Shown piece by piece: positions 17,502-25,735 of a stretch of DNA of 50,425 bases. The position numbers and the translations under genes are program-made. The notes under the pieces were generated by a model. It searched no databases. It saw only the letters and a program-made list of their open reading frames with translations, and was not told where the DNA came from. Each line of letters begins with the position of its first letter. Position 1 is the first letter of the stretch. The stretch is from Microthrixaceae bacterium (GTDB lineage: Bacteria > Actinomycetota > Acidimicrobiia > Acidimicrobiales > Microtrichaceae), in the NCBI GenBank assembly GCA_023957975.1, contig JAMLGM010000013.1, positions 1 through 50,425 of the forward strand, written 5' to 3'.

Positions 17502-18350
17502 TCAGGAGCGACGGAGGCGTTCTTGGACGAGCCCGCGGAGTCGTCCCGACGCGATAGCGCCTCGACGCAGTATGTGGATGAATGAGCGTTGTGTCACGCG
17601 TTGACTGTTCGCTTGAAAAACCGAGGGAGGCGAAGCGCCGTCGTCGGACGTGGGAGGTCCCTGGCGAATCAGCACCTCGCTCATGCCGATTCCATAGAAA
17701 TGATGTTGACGAATCATGGTCCACAGACCGGGGCGATGGCGGTAGTGAACGACCGCTCGTTCAGCGAAGCCAAGGTTGATCCCGGCGGATTCGAGCGCCC
17801 ATCCGAACGCGATGTCCTCGCACCGTGTGAACCCTTCCGGAAATCCGTCGACGGCATCGAAGGCCGAACGGGTCACCGCCATGTTCGCCGACACCGGATA
17901 CCGGTGCCCGAGAAACGACGGACAGTCGCCTGGAGTAGCGGGGGGACGCCATTTCTCTTGACCAGGAGGGGACAGGCGCTCCTCGTCGAGATGGCCACCC
18001 ACAGCGTCGTGGTCCGCCATCGCTGCGGTGATCTCGCTCAACCACGTCGGCTCGCAGATGTCGTCAGCATCACAGAAGGCGAGCATCGGGGCGGTCGCGG
18101 CCGTCGCTCCGGAGTTGCGCGCGTGTGCCGCACTTCGTATCGCCGAGGAATCGACCATCACCAGCGTGGCGAGCGGGTGAAGAGCATGCTCGCTGATGCG
18201 GAGGTCCCGAGCCTGCCCAGGTTGATTCATCGACAGAACGAGTTCCCAGGGACGGTCGTAGGTCTGGGCAGCGAGGGCATCGAGTTGGGCGAACAGGTCG
18301 TCGTCGACTCCACCGACCGGGATGATGACCGAGACGGTAGGAGCGCTCAA
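17502..18350 (-). CDS. Glycosyltransferase family 2
   Basis: A 282-residue GT-A fold glycosyltransferase that adds a sugar from a nucleotide donor. TVSVIIPVGGVDD starts the nucleotide-binding domain, HARNSGATAATAPMLAFCDADD holds the DxD-type metal site, and GFTRCEDIAFGWAL is the acceptor-side E-D motif. The upstream frame stays open for 199 codons but that part is antisense-like to the WecG gene. A TTG at 18350 overlaps the WecG stop (TTGA) and has GGAG 6 nt upstream, so I take it as the start. Second gene in the four-gene polysaccharide operon. Confidence 0.88.
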   Translation of the reverse strand: MSAPTVSVIIPVGGVDDDLFAQLDALAAQTYDRPWELVLSMNQPGQARDLRISEHALHPLATLVMVDSSAIRSAAHARNSGATAATAPMLAFCDADDICEPTWLSEITAAMADHDAVGGHLDEERLSPPGQEKWRPPATPGDCPSFLGHRYPVSANMAVTRSAFDAVDGFPEGFTRCEDIAFGWALESAGINLGFAERAVVHYRHRPGLWTMIRQHHFYGIGMSEVLIRQGPPTSDDGASPPSVFQANSQRVTQRSFIHILRRGAIASGRLRGLVQERLRRS

Positions 18351-19168
18351 GGTCGGCTCCGTGTCCGACCGCGTTGCGCCCGCCATTCCGAGGCGACGAC
18401 CTTGATGAAGCCGACGTCCTCGATGAAGTACCGGCGAAAGAGACGCCGAGGCTCCTGGGCGAACCGATAGAGCCATTCCGCTGACAGCCGCTGGACCCAG
18501 CGAGGGGCGCGGCGGCGAACCCCGAGGTACATCTCGGCAGACCCTCCGAGGCACAGCACGTAGGGCAGCGGCCGCCCTCGTGTCCGCAAGGCACCGTGCA
18601 GACGAGCGGCGATCAACGAATCCTTGGGATGGCCGAGGCACAAGATGACCACGGTTGCGTCGCTCTCGGTCACCTGATCGGCGAGTTGAACGGCCATGTC
18701 GTTGAGTGCGCGGTCGTCGGCGGCGTCGATCATGGGGGCGACCGTGATCGTGGCGCGATCGTGTGTCGCGGCGAGGCCGTCGGCGATAACTTGCGACGAC
18801 GCCAACACCACGGTTGGCACTCGCTGTTGAACGAGTCGCGGCCAGAGCGCGGCGAACAGGTCGGATCCGCAAAGGCGCGCACGCAACGGTGAGCCGAGCA
18901 GGCGACTCGCCCACACGATCGGTTGGCCGTCCGGCAAGATCAGCCAAGCGGAGGAAAAGAACGACCGGAACCCCTCGTCGGGGGTTTGGCGGTACTGCAG
19001 CAGGATGTCGGTGTTGGGCGTGACCACGACCGGAGCGACGTCAAGCGTGCCCGGATCATCCTGAAGGATGGTCTCGCACACCGGGTCGATGTTCGCAGCG
19101 TTGACAAAGTCGAGGTCGAAAACCCTGACCCGTTCGAACGCGTCGCCACGTGCTTTCAAGGGGGACAT
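18347..19168 (-). CDS. WecG/TagA/CpsF-family glycosyltransferase
   Basis: A 273-residue GT26 enzyme; relatives transfer ManNAc or ManNAcA to a lipid-linked GlcNAc at an early step of teichoic acid, ECA or EPS assembly. Family motifs are VVTPNTDILLQYR (T50-P-N-x-D), ILPDGQPIVWASRLLG (77-92), RLCGSDLF and the strand VVILCLGHPKDSLIAARL. The open frame extends 89 codons upstream, but ATG 19168 starts just before the conserved domain and has a TAGCAT box 8 nt upstream, so a leaderless transcript is likely. It is the first gene of the minus-strand operon and diverges from the Gfo/Idh gene. Confidence 0.88.
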   Translation of the reverse strand: MSPLKARGDAFERVRVFDLDFVNAANIDPVCETILQDDPGTLDVAPVVVTPNTDILLQYRQTPDEGFRSFFSSAWLILPDGQPIVWASRLLGSPLRARLCGSDLFAALWPRLVQQRVPTVVLASSQVIADGLAATHDRATITVAPMIDAADDRALNDMAVQLADQVTESDATVVILCLGHPKDSLIAARLHGALRTRGRPLPYVLCLGGSAEMYLGVRRRAPRWVQRLSAEWLYRFAQEPRRLFRRYFIEDVGFIKVVASEWRAQRGRTRSRP

Positions 19169-19176
19169 TTCCCATG

Positions 19177-19182
19177 ATGCTA
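19177..19182 (-). promoter_or_regulatory. -10 box of the minus-strand polysaccharide operon
   Basis: TAGCAT on the minus strand, 8 nt before the ATG at 19168. It supports the shorter WecG start and leaderless transcription. Confidence 0.5.
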
Positions 19183-19309
19183 ACGACCGAATCCCGATTC
19201 GCGCCCACATCTCCATCCGAGCGATCGGTCGGCCGCCGCTCGAAACAGCAGGGGCTGACGCTCGCGCAACTTGTTGCGGGTCGAGGGTGGCGAATCGCCG
19301 AGACCTCCG

Positions 19310-19315
19310 TAACAT
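19310..19315 (+). promoter_or_regulatory. Candidate -10 box of the plus-strand Gfo/Idh operon
   Basis: TAACAT, 46 nt before the TTG at 19361. It would leave a short leader that includes the AAGGAG ribosome-binding site. I cannot find a good -35 at 17 bp. Confidence 0.35.
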
Positions 19316-19360
19316 GTCCTGTCGTCGGCACCCCGACGTCGACCACGGCAAGGAGCCCCC

Positions 19361-20491
19361 TTGACCCTTCCCCCTTCTGCCCAACGACGACTGACCGCGG
19401 CCGTACTCGGCACCGGTGGAATTTCCAAGGAGCATCTTGGATTCCTCGCCGCGTCACGCGATATCGACCTCGTCGGCGTCTGCGACCGATCGCCGGCGGC
19501 GCTACGCCACGCCGCCGAGACCTATTCGACCACCGGCTTCGCCACCTTCGGTGAGATGCTCGATCAAGCCCAGCCAGATGTGGTCCACGTGCTCACCCCG
19601 CCGGCCACTCACTCGGCGTTGTCCGCGGAGGCACTGGAGGCGGGCAGCCATGTGATCTGCGAAAAGCCGATCACTGCGACCGCAGCGGAGTTGCAGGACC
19701 TGTTGGCGGTTGCCCGGAGATGTGACCGGGTGCTGACCGAGAACCACAACTACCGGTTCAACCCCGAGGTCGAGGCGCTTGCGGCCCTCACGGGCGACGG
19801 GCCGCTCGGCGACGTCGTGGAGGTGGAGGTGCGAATTCATCTCCCAGTGACCGATCCCGCCGGCCGTTTCGGCGACCCGAATCTACCCAGTCCGATCCAC
19901 GATTTGCCGGCAGGAGTCGTCCACGATTTCATCACGCACTTCACCTATCTGGTGAACTATCTGAGCGGTGGGGCCCGGTGGGAGCGGGTCGCGAGCGAAT
20001 GGAGCGCCCACTGCGGAGCGGCGCACATCCCCGTCGATGACCTCGATGCGATCCTCGTCGGGTCGGCGCCATGGGGCCCGGTGCACGGACGGATTCGCTT
20101 CAGCGCGCTCGCATCCCCCGACGAGTTCGAGGTGACGGTGCGAGGCGCCAACGGGTACGCGCAAGCCGAACTCTTCTCGGGCCGATGGGTGGAGAACCGC
20201 CCACGGCGTGTAGGAGACCAGCTCAATTCGATCGCCAACCTGATGATCGGCGGGGTCAACCAGTTCCTCGGCGGTCCCCGTTCGTTCGCCCGCAAGATCA
20301 TGCAGGCAGGCCCGTACGCAGGCCTCAACCGGTTTTTGGAAGAGACCTATCGTTCGTTGGCCAACGAGACGCCGGTCCCGGTGGGCCCCGAGGAGATGCT
20401 CGCAGCGAGCGAGCTGATCGACCGACTCGTCGCCGGCCGCCGCGAGAGCGCCTCCGATCTCACCGAAACGACCCGGGAGGGGCAGCGATGA
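19361..20491 (+). CDS. Gfo/Idh/MocA-family oxidoreductase
   Basis: A 376-residue NAD(P)-dependent sugar oxidoreductase. The Rossmann motif GTGGISKEHLGFLA is near residue 17, EKPITATAAELQDLL carries the conserved Lys of the EKP motif, and the C-terminal alpha/beta domain follows. In polysaccharide loci these enzymes oxidise or reduce a nucleotide-sugar carbon. The TTG start is set by AAGGAG five bases upstream. Its TGA overlaps the ATG of the next gene (ATGA), so the three genes 19361-22721 form one coupled operon. Confidence 0.9.
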   Translation: MTLPPSAQRRLTAAVLGTGGISKEHLGFLAASRDIDLVGVCDRSPAALRHAAETYSTTGFATFGEMLDQAQPDVVHVLTPPATHSALSAEALEAGSHVICEKPITATAAELQDLLAVARRCDRVLTENHNYRFNPEVEALAALTGDGPLGDVVEVEVRIHLPVTDPAGRFGDPNLPSPIHDLPAGVVHDFITHFTYLVNYLSGGARWERVASEWSAHCGAAHIPVDDLDAILVGSAPWGPVHGRIRFSALASPDEFEVTVRGANGYAQAELFSGRWVENRPRRVGDQLNSIANLMIGGVNQFLGGPRSFARKIMQAGPYAGLNRFLEETYRSLANETPVPVGPEEMLAASELIDRLVAGRRESASDLTETTREGQR

Positions 20492-21498
20492 AGGTGTTCA
20501 TCACCGGCTCGACCGGGTTCGTTGGAAGTCATGTGGTCGCGGCCGCACTCGGTGCAGGTCACGACGTGGTCGCGCTCGTTCGTCCGGCCTCCTCCGATCC
20601 CTTTCCGACGTTGTCCTCCCATCCGAGGCTGACACTGCACCGTGGCGATCTGCGCGACCCCCGTACCATCGCCGGCGCGTTCGACGGCGTCGACGTGGTG
20701 GTGCACCTGGCCGCGGCGAAGGCGGGGGACTTCGCGACGCAGTTCGCAGGAACCGTGATCGCGACCGAGAACCTGATCGACGAGTTGGCGCGGAGTCGGG
20801 TGAGGCGGCTCGTGGCAATCAGCACCTTTTCGGTCTACGACTTTTCGGCGATCGAAGCGGGATCGCTGATCGATGAGACCTCGCCGATCGACGGGTCGCC
20901 GACAGACCGCGATGAGTACGCGCAGACCAAGCTCATCCAGGAGCGGTTGTACCGCGAGGAGATGGCGCACCGCGAGGTGGTCATCCTGCGGCCGGGAATG
21001 ATCTACGGCCGAGACAACCTGTGGCATCCGCTCCTCGGATCAGAGCTCGGGCCGGTGTTCCTGCGGATCGGTTCCCGGGCGACGATGCCGATGACCTATG
21101 TCGAAAACACCGCAGCGGCGATCGTCGCTGCCATCGACGCCGACGGGGTCGGCGGCGAAACGATCAACATCGTCGACGACGATCTTCCGACACAGAAGGA
21201 CTATGCGCGCGACGTGGAGGCGTATGTGACACCTCCCTCGTCGGTTCCGGTGCCGTGGCCGGTGATGAGCGGAATCGCTCACCTGCTCGACCGAATGAAC
21301 CGCTCCATGCTCGGTGGACGTGCGAAGTTCCCCGGCGTGCTCGTTCCGGCGAAACTCGACGGGCGTTTCAAACCGTTCCGGTACTCGAATGTCAAGGCCA
21401 AGCGCCTGCTCGCATGGACCCCGACCATCTCCCAACGCGACGCGTTCGTGCGTTCGTTGCGTGACGATGTCCTGACCGAGGTCGCGGGGCGGACATGA
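20488..21498 (+). CDS. NAD-dependent epimerase/dehydratase (extended SDR)
   Basis: A 336-residue extended SDR acting on a nucleotide sugar. VFITGSTGFVGSHV is the TGxxGxxG cofactor loop, DVVVHLAA follows, the catalytic Ser is in ISTFSVYD and Tyr/Lys in YAQTKLIQE. ILRPGMIYGR begins the substrate-binding part. The exact reaction (4-epimerase, dehydratase or reductase) cannot be read from the motifs. Overlaps of 4 bp at both ends (ATGA) show tight coupling with the oxidoreductase before and the GT4 after. Confidence 0.9.
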   Translation: MKVFITGSTGFVGSHVVAAALGAGHDVVALVRPASSDPFPTLSSHPRLTLHRGDLRDPRTIAGAFDGVDVVVHLAAAKAGDFATQFAGTVIATENLIDELARSRVRRLVAISTFSVYDFSAIEAGSLIDETSPIDGSPTDRDEYAQTKLIQERLYREEMAHREVVILRPGMIYGRDNLWHPLLGSELGPVFLRIGSRATMPMTYVENTAAAIVAAIDADGVGGETINIVDDDLPTQKDYARDVEAYVTPPSSVPVPWPVMSGIAHLLDRMNRSMLGGRAKFPGVLVPAKLDGRFKPFRYSNVKAKRLLAWTPTISQRDAFVRSLRDDVLTEVAGRT

Positions 21499-22721
21499 CG
21501 ACGATCGCCTATCTCACGGGTGAATACCCCCGGGCAACCGATACGTTCATTCAGCGCGAGGTGCGGGCGGTGGAGGCTGCAGGGGTCAAGGTCGAACGAT
21601 TCGCCGTGCGCGAGCCGGGATCCGAACACCTCGTCGGAACGATGCAACGCGAGGAGCGGGGGGCGACCACCTATCTGCTCGGTCATGGTTCGGCTGCGCT
21701 GGTGAGATCCGCCTTGTCGGCGCTGTGGCGTGCCCCGCATCGGTTCGTTCGAGCTGCATCGTTGGCGGCGCGGACGCGGCGAGCCGGACTCGACGGAGTG
21801 ATGCGCCAGCTGGCGTACTTCGCCGAAGCGGCGGTGTTGGCCGAGGAGATGCGCCGCCGCAAGGTTGAACACCTGCACAACCATTTCGGTGACTCGAGCT
21901 GCACGGTTGCGATGCTGGCCTCCGAGCTGAGCGGTATCGGATACAGCTTCACGCTTCACGGACCGGCCATCTTCTTTGAGCCGCATGAGTGGCACCTCGG
22001 AACGAAGATCGAACGAGCGCGATTCGTAGCGACCATCTCGAACTTCGCACGCTCCCAAGCGGCGTTGTTCTGCAGCCCCGATGCGTGGGGCCACCTGTAC
22101 ATCGTTCACTGTGGTGTGAGTGAACCCGAAGCGATCGACGCGGACGATTCCGGCTGGCCCCGGTCGGATGGCACCACCGACCTGTTGTTCGTCGGTCGGC
22201 TCGACCCGGTCAAGGGCGTCATGGTGTTGTTCGAGACGATCGCTCAGCTCGTCGAGGCGGGCGAGAACGTGCGGCTGGTGCTGGTGGGCGACGGACCGCA
22301 GCGCGTCGAACTCGAAGAGCTCACCGCGGATCTCGGTCTGAGCGACCGAGTGCGCTTCACGGGCTATCAGAACCAACAACAGGTGCAGGCGCATCTGGAA
22401 CGCTGTGATGTATTCGTGCTGCCGAGCTTCGCCGAGGGCGTGCCCGTGTCGCTCATGGAGGCGATGGCCCGTCGTCGACCGGTCATCGCCACGAATGTCG
22501 GCGGCGTCACCGAGTTGGTGGAAGACGGCATCAGCGGGCGCGTCGTGCCGCCCGGAGACGACGTCGCGTTGCGCTCCGCGATCGAGGACCTGGCACGCGA
22601 CCCGCAGTTGCGCGAGAAGATGGGGGCGGCGGGTGCCGCCAAGGTGCACGCTGAGTTCAACTCCTCGACCGAAGCACAGCGCCTCGTGAGCCTGTTCGAC
22701 CGGGCGATTCTGTCAGGGTGA
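21495..22721 (+). CDS. Glycosyltransferase family 4
   Basis: A 408-residue retaining GT-B glycosyltransferase. The N-terminal acceptor domain starts IAYLTGEYPRATDTFIQREV, a pattern seen in exopolysaccharide GT4 enzymes (AmsK/CpsF-like). The C-terminal donor domain has LLFVGRLDPVKGV, LVLVGDGPQRVELEE and the E-x7-E motif region PSFAEGVPVSLMEAMA, followed by GGVTELVEDGISGRVV. Its ATG overlaps the stop of the epimerase gene. It is the last gene of the operon. Confidence 0.93.
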   Translation: MTTIAYLTGEYPRATDTFIQREVRAVEAAGVKVERFAVREPGSEHLVGTMQREERGATTYLLGHGSAALVRSALSALWRAPHRFVRAASLAARTRRAGLDGVMRQLAYFAEAAVLAEEMRRRKVEHLHNHFGDSSCTVAMLASELSGIGYSFTLHGPAIFFEPHEWHLGTKIERARFVATISNFARSQAALFCSPDAWGHLYIVHCGVSEPEAIDADDSGWPRSDGTTDLLFVGRLDPVKGVMVLFETIAQLVEAGENVRLVLVGDGPQRVELEELTADLGLSDRVRFTGYQNQQQVQAHLERCDVFVLPSFAEGVPVSLMEAMARRRPVIATNVGGVTELVEDGISGRVVPPGDDVALRSAIEDLARDPQLREKMGAAGAAKVHAEFNSSTEAQRLVSLFDRAILSG

Positions 22722-22758
22722 CCTCGTGGAGTGTCGACGAGCGCTGGTCCGACGATGA

Positions 22759-22788
22759 CAGGGCTCAGCCGACCAGGGCTCAGCCGAC
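22759..22788. repeat. 15-bp tandem duplication across the FKBP stop codon
   Basis: CAGGGCTCAGCCGAC occurs twice in direct succession (22759-22773 and 22774-22788). The FKBP stop (22780-22782, minus strand) lies in the copy that is transcribed first. The second copy is past the stop. Confidence 0.9.
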
Positions 22789-23154
22789 GTTGAGGAGATC
22801 GACGACGAACACGAGGGTCTCGCCGCCCTTGATGACTCCGCCGGCGCCATGTTCGCCGTATCCGAGGTGTGCCGGAATCGTCAGGCGGCGGCGGCCGCCG
22901 ATACGCATGCCCTGCACTCCCTGGTCCCAACCAGCGATGACCTGACCTCCGGCGAGGCGAAACTCGAAGGTGTCGCCGCGATCCCAGCTCGCGTCGAATT
23001 GTTGGCCGGTCGACCAGGCGACCCCCACGTAGTGCACGGACACGACCGCCCCGGCGACCGCCTCGGTGCCGTCGCCGACGATGAGGTCCTCGATGACGAG
23101 CTCTGACGGTGCGGCGGTGTCGGGGATGGTGACGCTGGGCTTCTCGTTGGACAT
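22780..23154 (-). CDS. FKBP-type peptidyl-prolyl cis-trans isomerase
   Basis: A 124-residue single-domain FKBP that catalyses proline isomerisation during protein folding. It shows the usual order SVHYVGVAWSTGQQFDASWDRGDTFEFRL, GQVIAGWDQGVQGMRIGGRRRLTIPAHLGYG and LVFVVDLLNV. There is no signal peptide, so it is cytoplasmic. The longer open frame upstream is not part of the family. ATG 23154 has TAGCGT 7 nt upstream and no Shine-Dalgarno. The stop region is duplicated. Confidence 0.94.
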   Translation of the reverse strand: MSNEKPSVTIPDTAAPSELVIEDLIVGDGTEAVAGAVVSVHYVGVAWSTGQQFDASWDRGDTFEFRLAGGQVIAGWDQGVQGMRIGGRRRLTIPAHLGYGEHGAGGVIKGGETLVFVVDLLNVG

Positions 23155-23161
23155 GGCGCAC

Positions 23162-23167
23162 ACGCTA
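23162..23167 (-). promoter_or_regulatory. -10 box of a probable leaderless promoter (FKBP)
   Basis: TAGCGT on the minus strand, 7 nt before the ATG at 23154. The same hexamer at the same distance precedes the gene starting at 48042. Confidence 0.5.
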
Positions 23168-23199
23168 TCGGGTTCCTGTGATGCGCAAGGATGGGCGCG

Positions 23200-24168
23200 A
23201 TGATCGCCGCATTCGACATGGCCGCCTTTGGGCACAACGCGGTTCGGCTGTTGGTGTTGGTGGTGCCGACAGCGGCCGGACTACTGCTCGCCCGACGGCG
23301 GGTGGTGCCTCCGGAGGACCGGATCATCTTCGGTCTGAACGCGTTCGTCCTCTATGTGTGTTTCCCGGCGCTGATCGCATTGGGAGTGTTGCGGGTCGAC
23401 CTGCACGCCATCTCCGGTTGGGGGTTCTGGACCGTGATCGGGGTGACGACGCTTGTAGCGGTCGCGGTCGGATGGTTGAGTACCCCCCTGAGCCGTGCCC
23501 GGATCGCCGGGACGACGACATTGGTGCTGTTGTTCGGCAACACGGCCTTCATCGGGATCCCGTTCGTCATCGGCGTCTTCGGCGACGACCTGCGGGGACC
23601 GGCGACGGTGATCGTCGCGGTCCAGGTCACCATCGCAGTGCTGATCGGGCCGATTCTGTTGCATCGCTGGAGCGGCACGGATCGGTCGTCGAGGGTGTGG
23701 AGGCGAGCACTCGCCCAGCCGCTCATGTGGTCGCCCCTGTTCGGCATCGCCATGCGCGTGCTTCCCCCAGCGGTGTCGACCGAGGCGGTCAACGCGCTCG
23801 ATCCGCTCGCGGTCGCAGCCGCTCCGACGTCGATGTTCGTGCTCGGGGTACACCTGGCTCGGAGCCGCGGCGATGGCGAGGCCACGAACGTGTCGGGCGT
23901 CGTGTTCTCGTGCGTCACCCGATTGGTCGTACTTCCGGCGGTGACGTTGGCGTTGTGTGCCCCGATGGTGTCGTCCGGATCCCTCGAGCCAGGCCTGGCC
24001 ACGGTGTTCGTGGTGCTAGCGGCCTGCCCTGCGGCGGTCTCCACGTTTTCGATCGCTGAGAATGAGGGCGTCGGCGCCGCGACGGTGGCCTCGACGATTC
24101 TCTGGAGTGGGGCGCTGTGCCTGGTGAGCCTGCCGCTGTGGGCGATGATCGCTGACGCCATGTGGTGA
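23200..24168 (+). CDS. AEC-family transporter (auxin efflux carrier type)
   Basis: A 322-residue membrane protein with about ten hydrophobic helices, in the bile acid/AEC transporter superfamily. GLNAFVLYVCFPALIALGVL matches the first repeat, and LLFGNTAFIGIPFVIGVFG is the family motif in the unwound helix. The second inverted repeat includes ACPAAVSTFSIAENEG. Bacterial members export or import small organic acids such as malate; the substrate is not determinable here. ATG 23200 has AAGG 9 nt upstream, preferable to ATG 23191, which sits directly on that site. It is divergent from FKBP. Confidence 0.88.
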   Translation: MIAAFDMAAFGHNAVRLLVLVVPTAAGLLLARRRVVPPEDRIIFGLNAFVLYVCFPALIALGVLRVDLHAISGWGFWTVIGVTTLVAVAVGWLSTPLSRARIAGTTTLVLLFGNTAFIGIPFVIGVFGDDLRGPATVIVAVQVTIAVLIGPILLHRWSGTDRSSRVWRRALAQPLMWSPLFGIAMRVLPPAVSTEAVNALDPLAVAAAPTSMFVLGVHLARSRGDGEATNVSGVVFSCVTRLVVLPAVTLALCAPMVSSGSLEPGLATVFVVLAACPAAVSTFSIAENEGVGAATVASTILWSGALCLVSLPLWAMIADAMW

Positions 24169-24206
24169 GAGTTCCGCCGCTGCGTTCCGACCCGGATTGT
24201 CGGCGC

Positions 24207-24244
24207 AAAAACGAACAGACCTCCCACTGAGGGGAGGCCCGTTC
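24207..24244 (-). terminator. Strong intrinsic terminator of the tiny-ORF transcript
   Basis: On the minus strand a 13-bp stem GAACGGGCCTCCC/GGGAGGTCTGTTC (two G.U pairs), loop CTCAGT, then G and five T (24211-24207). The same hairpin may also stop the convergent AEC transcript, though the T-run on that side is weak. Confidence 0.85.
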
Positions 24245-24249
24245 TGTGC

Positions 24250-24281
24250 GTGGGAATTCCACGGGATAGTGGAATTACCAC
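24250..24281 (-). ncRNA. Hairpin overlapping the stop of the tiny ORF
   Basis: GTGG-T-AATTCCAC, loop TATCCC, GTGGAATT-C-CCAC: a 12-bp stem with one mismatch. The left arm includes the last codon and stop of the 8-codon ORF, so a ribosome on the ORF would prevent this hairpin from forming. Confidence 0.6.
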
Positions 24282-24301
24282 TTGAAACGAGATGCACGCA
24301 T
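24275..24301 (-). CDS. Tiny 8-codon ORF (MRASRFKW) with a strong ribosome-binding site
   Basis: ATG CGT GCA TCT CGT TTC AAG TGG TAA, encoding the basic octapeptide MRASRFKW. The Shine-Dalgarno GGGAGG lies 7 nt before the ATG inside a longer GGAAGGGAGG, one of the strongest ribosome-binding sites in the window, which argues that it is translated. It lies inside a compact unit with its own promoter and terminator, between the convergent AEC and MFS genes. No co-oriented gene follows the terminator closely, so it is not an ordinary attenuator leader. I do not recognise the peptide. Function is unknown: a short peptide, a dual-function RNA, or a translated decoy are all possible. Confidence 0.6.
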   Translation of the reverse strand: MRASRFKW

Positions 24302-24339
24302 GGTGGTTCCTCCCTTCCGCATCGCCAAATGCGGGCCTG

Positions 24340-24368
24340 AACCTATCCGCCGAACATCAGGTGGTCAA
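24340..24368 (-). promoter_or_regulatory. Promoter of the tiny-ORF transcript
   Basis: TTGACC (24368-24363) and TAGGTT (24345-24340) on the minus strand, separated by exactly 17 bp. It is the best sigma-70-type match I found in an intergenic region here. Transcription would start near 24333, giving an RNA of about 125-130 nt up to the terminator. The -35 lies 28 bp beyond the MFS stop codon. Confidence 0.65.
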
Positions 24369-24396
24369 CTGGTTCTTGGGTAATTCGACCTAGTGC

Positions 24397-25662
24397 TCAC
24401 TGGGTCGTCTGGGGCCGGGTCAGGGACTCGAAGTCGGTGACACGAAGGAACAGCCCCAACAGCAGGCCGACTGCGGCGAGGGTGCCGAACGCAATGAACG
24501 TCCGCGACGATCCGATCGTGCTCGCGAGCGCCCCGGCGCCCAACACCGCGGGGATGATGCCCATCGCAAAGGCCAGCCGCGTGACCATGGCGACCCGTCC
24601 CTGGATTTCCGCGGGAAACGAGGCGTGGCGCATCGCCGCAATGAGGGCCGCTCCCCACGCCAGAACGAAGCCGACGGCTCCGAACACGATGAGCGTGACT
24701 ACCCAACTGTGGCTCTGCCCAACCGCGATGAGCCCACCTCCCATGACCGCTGGGGCGGCGAGGATCGATCGAGGGGTGATGTTGCGGGCCCGGTCGAGCC
24801 AGAGTCCGGCAAGGAACGACCCGGCGCCCATCACGCTCCAGGTGAGTCCGACCTGCCACTGGGAAATCCCCAACTCGAGGTCGGCGAAATTGACGAACTG
24901 GCCCATGAAACAGGCGCTCGCGACGTTCGTCAGCGCCATCGTCGTCAACACCCGCCAATAGCGGTTGTCTCGACGCAAGGCGGTGGCGACGACGCGCCAC
25001 GAAGTTGCGGCTTCAGGAGGGCCCTCGGTGGGGCCATCGGCGACGCCTGATTCGGACCGGTTGACCTGGACGCGGCCCATGGCCACGACCGCAACGGCGG
25101 CGAGCGCGTAGGAGGTCGCGTCCACGGCGAATGCGACCACCAGACCGATCGATGCGGCCACCCCGGCCAGAAGTGATCCGGTCATGTGGCCGAAACCATC
25201 CGAGATCTGGAACCAGCCGTTCGCCCGGACGAGATCGCGCTCATCGACGACGGAGACCATCATGACCCCCTCGCCGCTGTCGTGGAAGTCGCGCATGGCG
25301 CCGAGGACGAACGCGACCGCCACGAGCAGCAACGCCGGTGGAGCCCCGAAAGCGAACGACAACGCGACCGTCAACAATGCGGCACTGCGAACGAGGTCCG
25401 AAGTGATCAGGACGCGCCGCGGTGACATGCGGTCGGCGAGGTGTCCGAGATACAACCCGACGACAAGGGTCGATATCAGCTCGGCGGATTCGATGACCCC
25501 GATGAAGAAGGGGCTGTCGTTGATCGATAACGCGGCGTACGGCAACGCCAGATTGGTGAACCACTCCCCCGTGAAGGACGCGACGTGGCCGAACCAGTAG
25601 GTCCGGAACTGGCGCCACCCTGCCCGGCGGCCGGTGTCATGTTCCACGTCGTGCTCGTCCAT
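24397..25662 (-). CDS. Major facilitator superfamily transporter
   Basis: A 421-residue MFS protein with about 12 membrane helices, of the MFS_3/enterobactin-exporter-like drug or siderophore efflux type. WRQFRTYWFGHVASFTGEWFTNLALPY starts helix 1, and LYLGHLADRMSPRRVLITSD is the conserved loop 2-3 motif (G.LaDr..rr). A paired Pro/Gly-rich helix lies in the second half. The substrate is unknown. The frame is open upstream, but ATG 25662 gives the normal N-terminus, and TAGCGT lies 10 nt before it. It diverges from the ABC-F gene over 73 bp. Confidence 0.88.
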   Translation of the reverse strand: MDEHDVEHDTGRRAGWRQFRTYWFGHVASFTGEWFTNLALPYAALSINDSPFFIGVIESAELISTLVVGLYLGHLADRMSPRRVLITSDLVRSAALLTVALSFAFGAPPALLLVAVAFVLGAMRDFHDSGEGVMMVSVVDERDLVRANGWFQISDGFGHMTGSLLAGVAASIGLVVAFAVDATSYALAAVAVVAMGRVQVNRSESGVADGPTEGPPEAATSWRVVATALRRDNRYWRVLTTMALTNVASACFMGQFVNFADLELGISQWQVGLTWSVMGAGSFLAGLWLDRARNITPRSILAAPAVMGGGLIAVGQSHSWVVTLIVFGAVGFVLAWGAALIAAMRHASFPAEIQGRVAMVTRLAFAMGIIPAVLGAGALASTIGSSRTFIAFGTLAAVGLLLGLFLRVTDFESLTRPQTTQ

Positions 25663-25672
25663 CCGGGCACAG

Positions 25673-25678
25673 ACGCTA
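25673..25678 (-). promoter_or_regulatory. -10 box of a probable leaderless promoter (MFS transporter)
   Basis: TAGCGT on the minus strand, 10 nt before the ATG at 25662; no Shine-Dalgarno follows it. Confidence 0.4.
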
Positions 25679-25720
25679 TCGGTCGGCGGGTCCGGGTGCG
25701 GCGAGCCGGTGTCGTTGCCA

Positions 25721-25726
25721 TAGCAT
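25721..25726 (+). promoter_or_regulatory. -10 box of a probable leaderless promoter (ABC-F)
   Basis: TAGCAT, 9 nt before the GTG at 25736, with no purine-rich site between. Confidence 0.45.
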
Positions 25727-25735
25727 GGTCCCTTC

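Noticed and set aside
17589..18470. Plus-strand open frame of 293 codons
   Set aside because: Antisense to the GT2 and WecG genes and without any recognisable domain.
21279..22649. Minus-strand open frame of 456 codons
   Set aside because: Antisense to the GT4 gene with well-defined motifs; low-complexity composition typical of a mirror frame.
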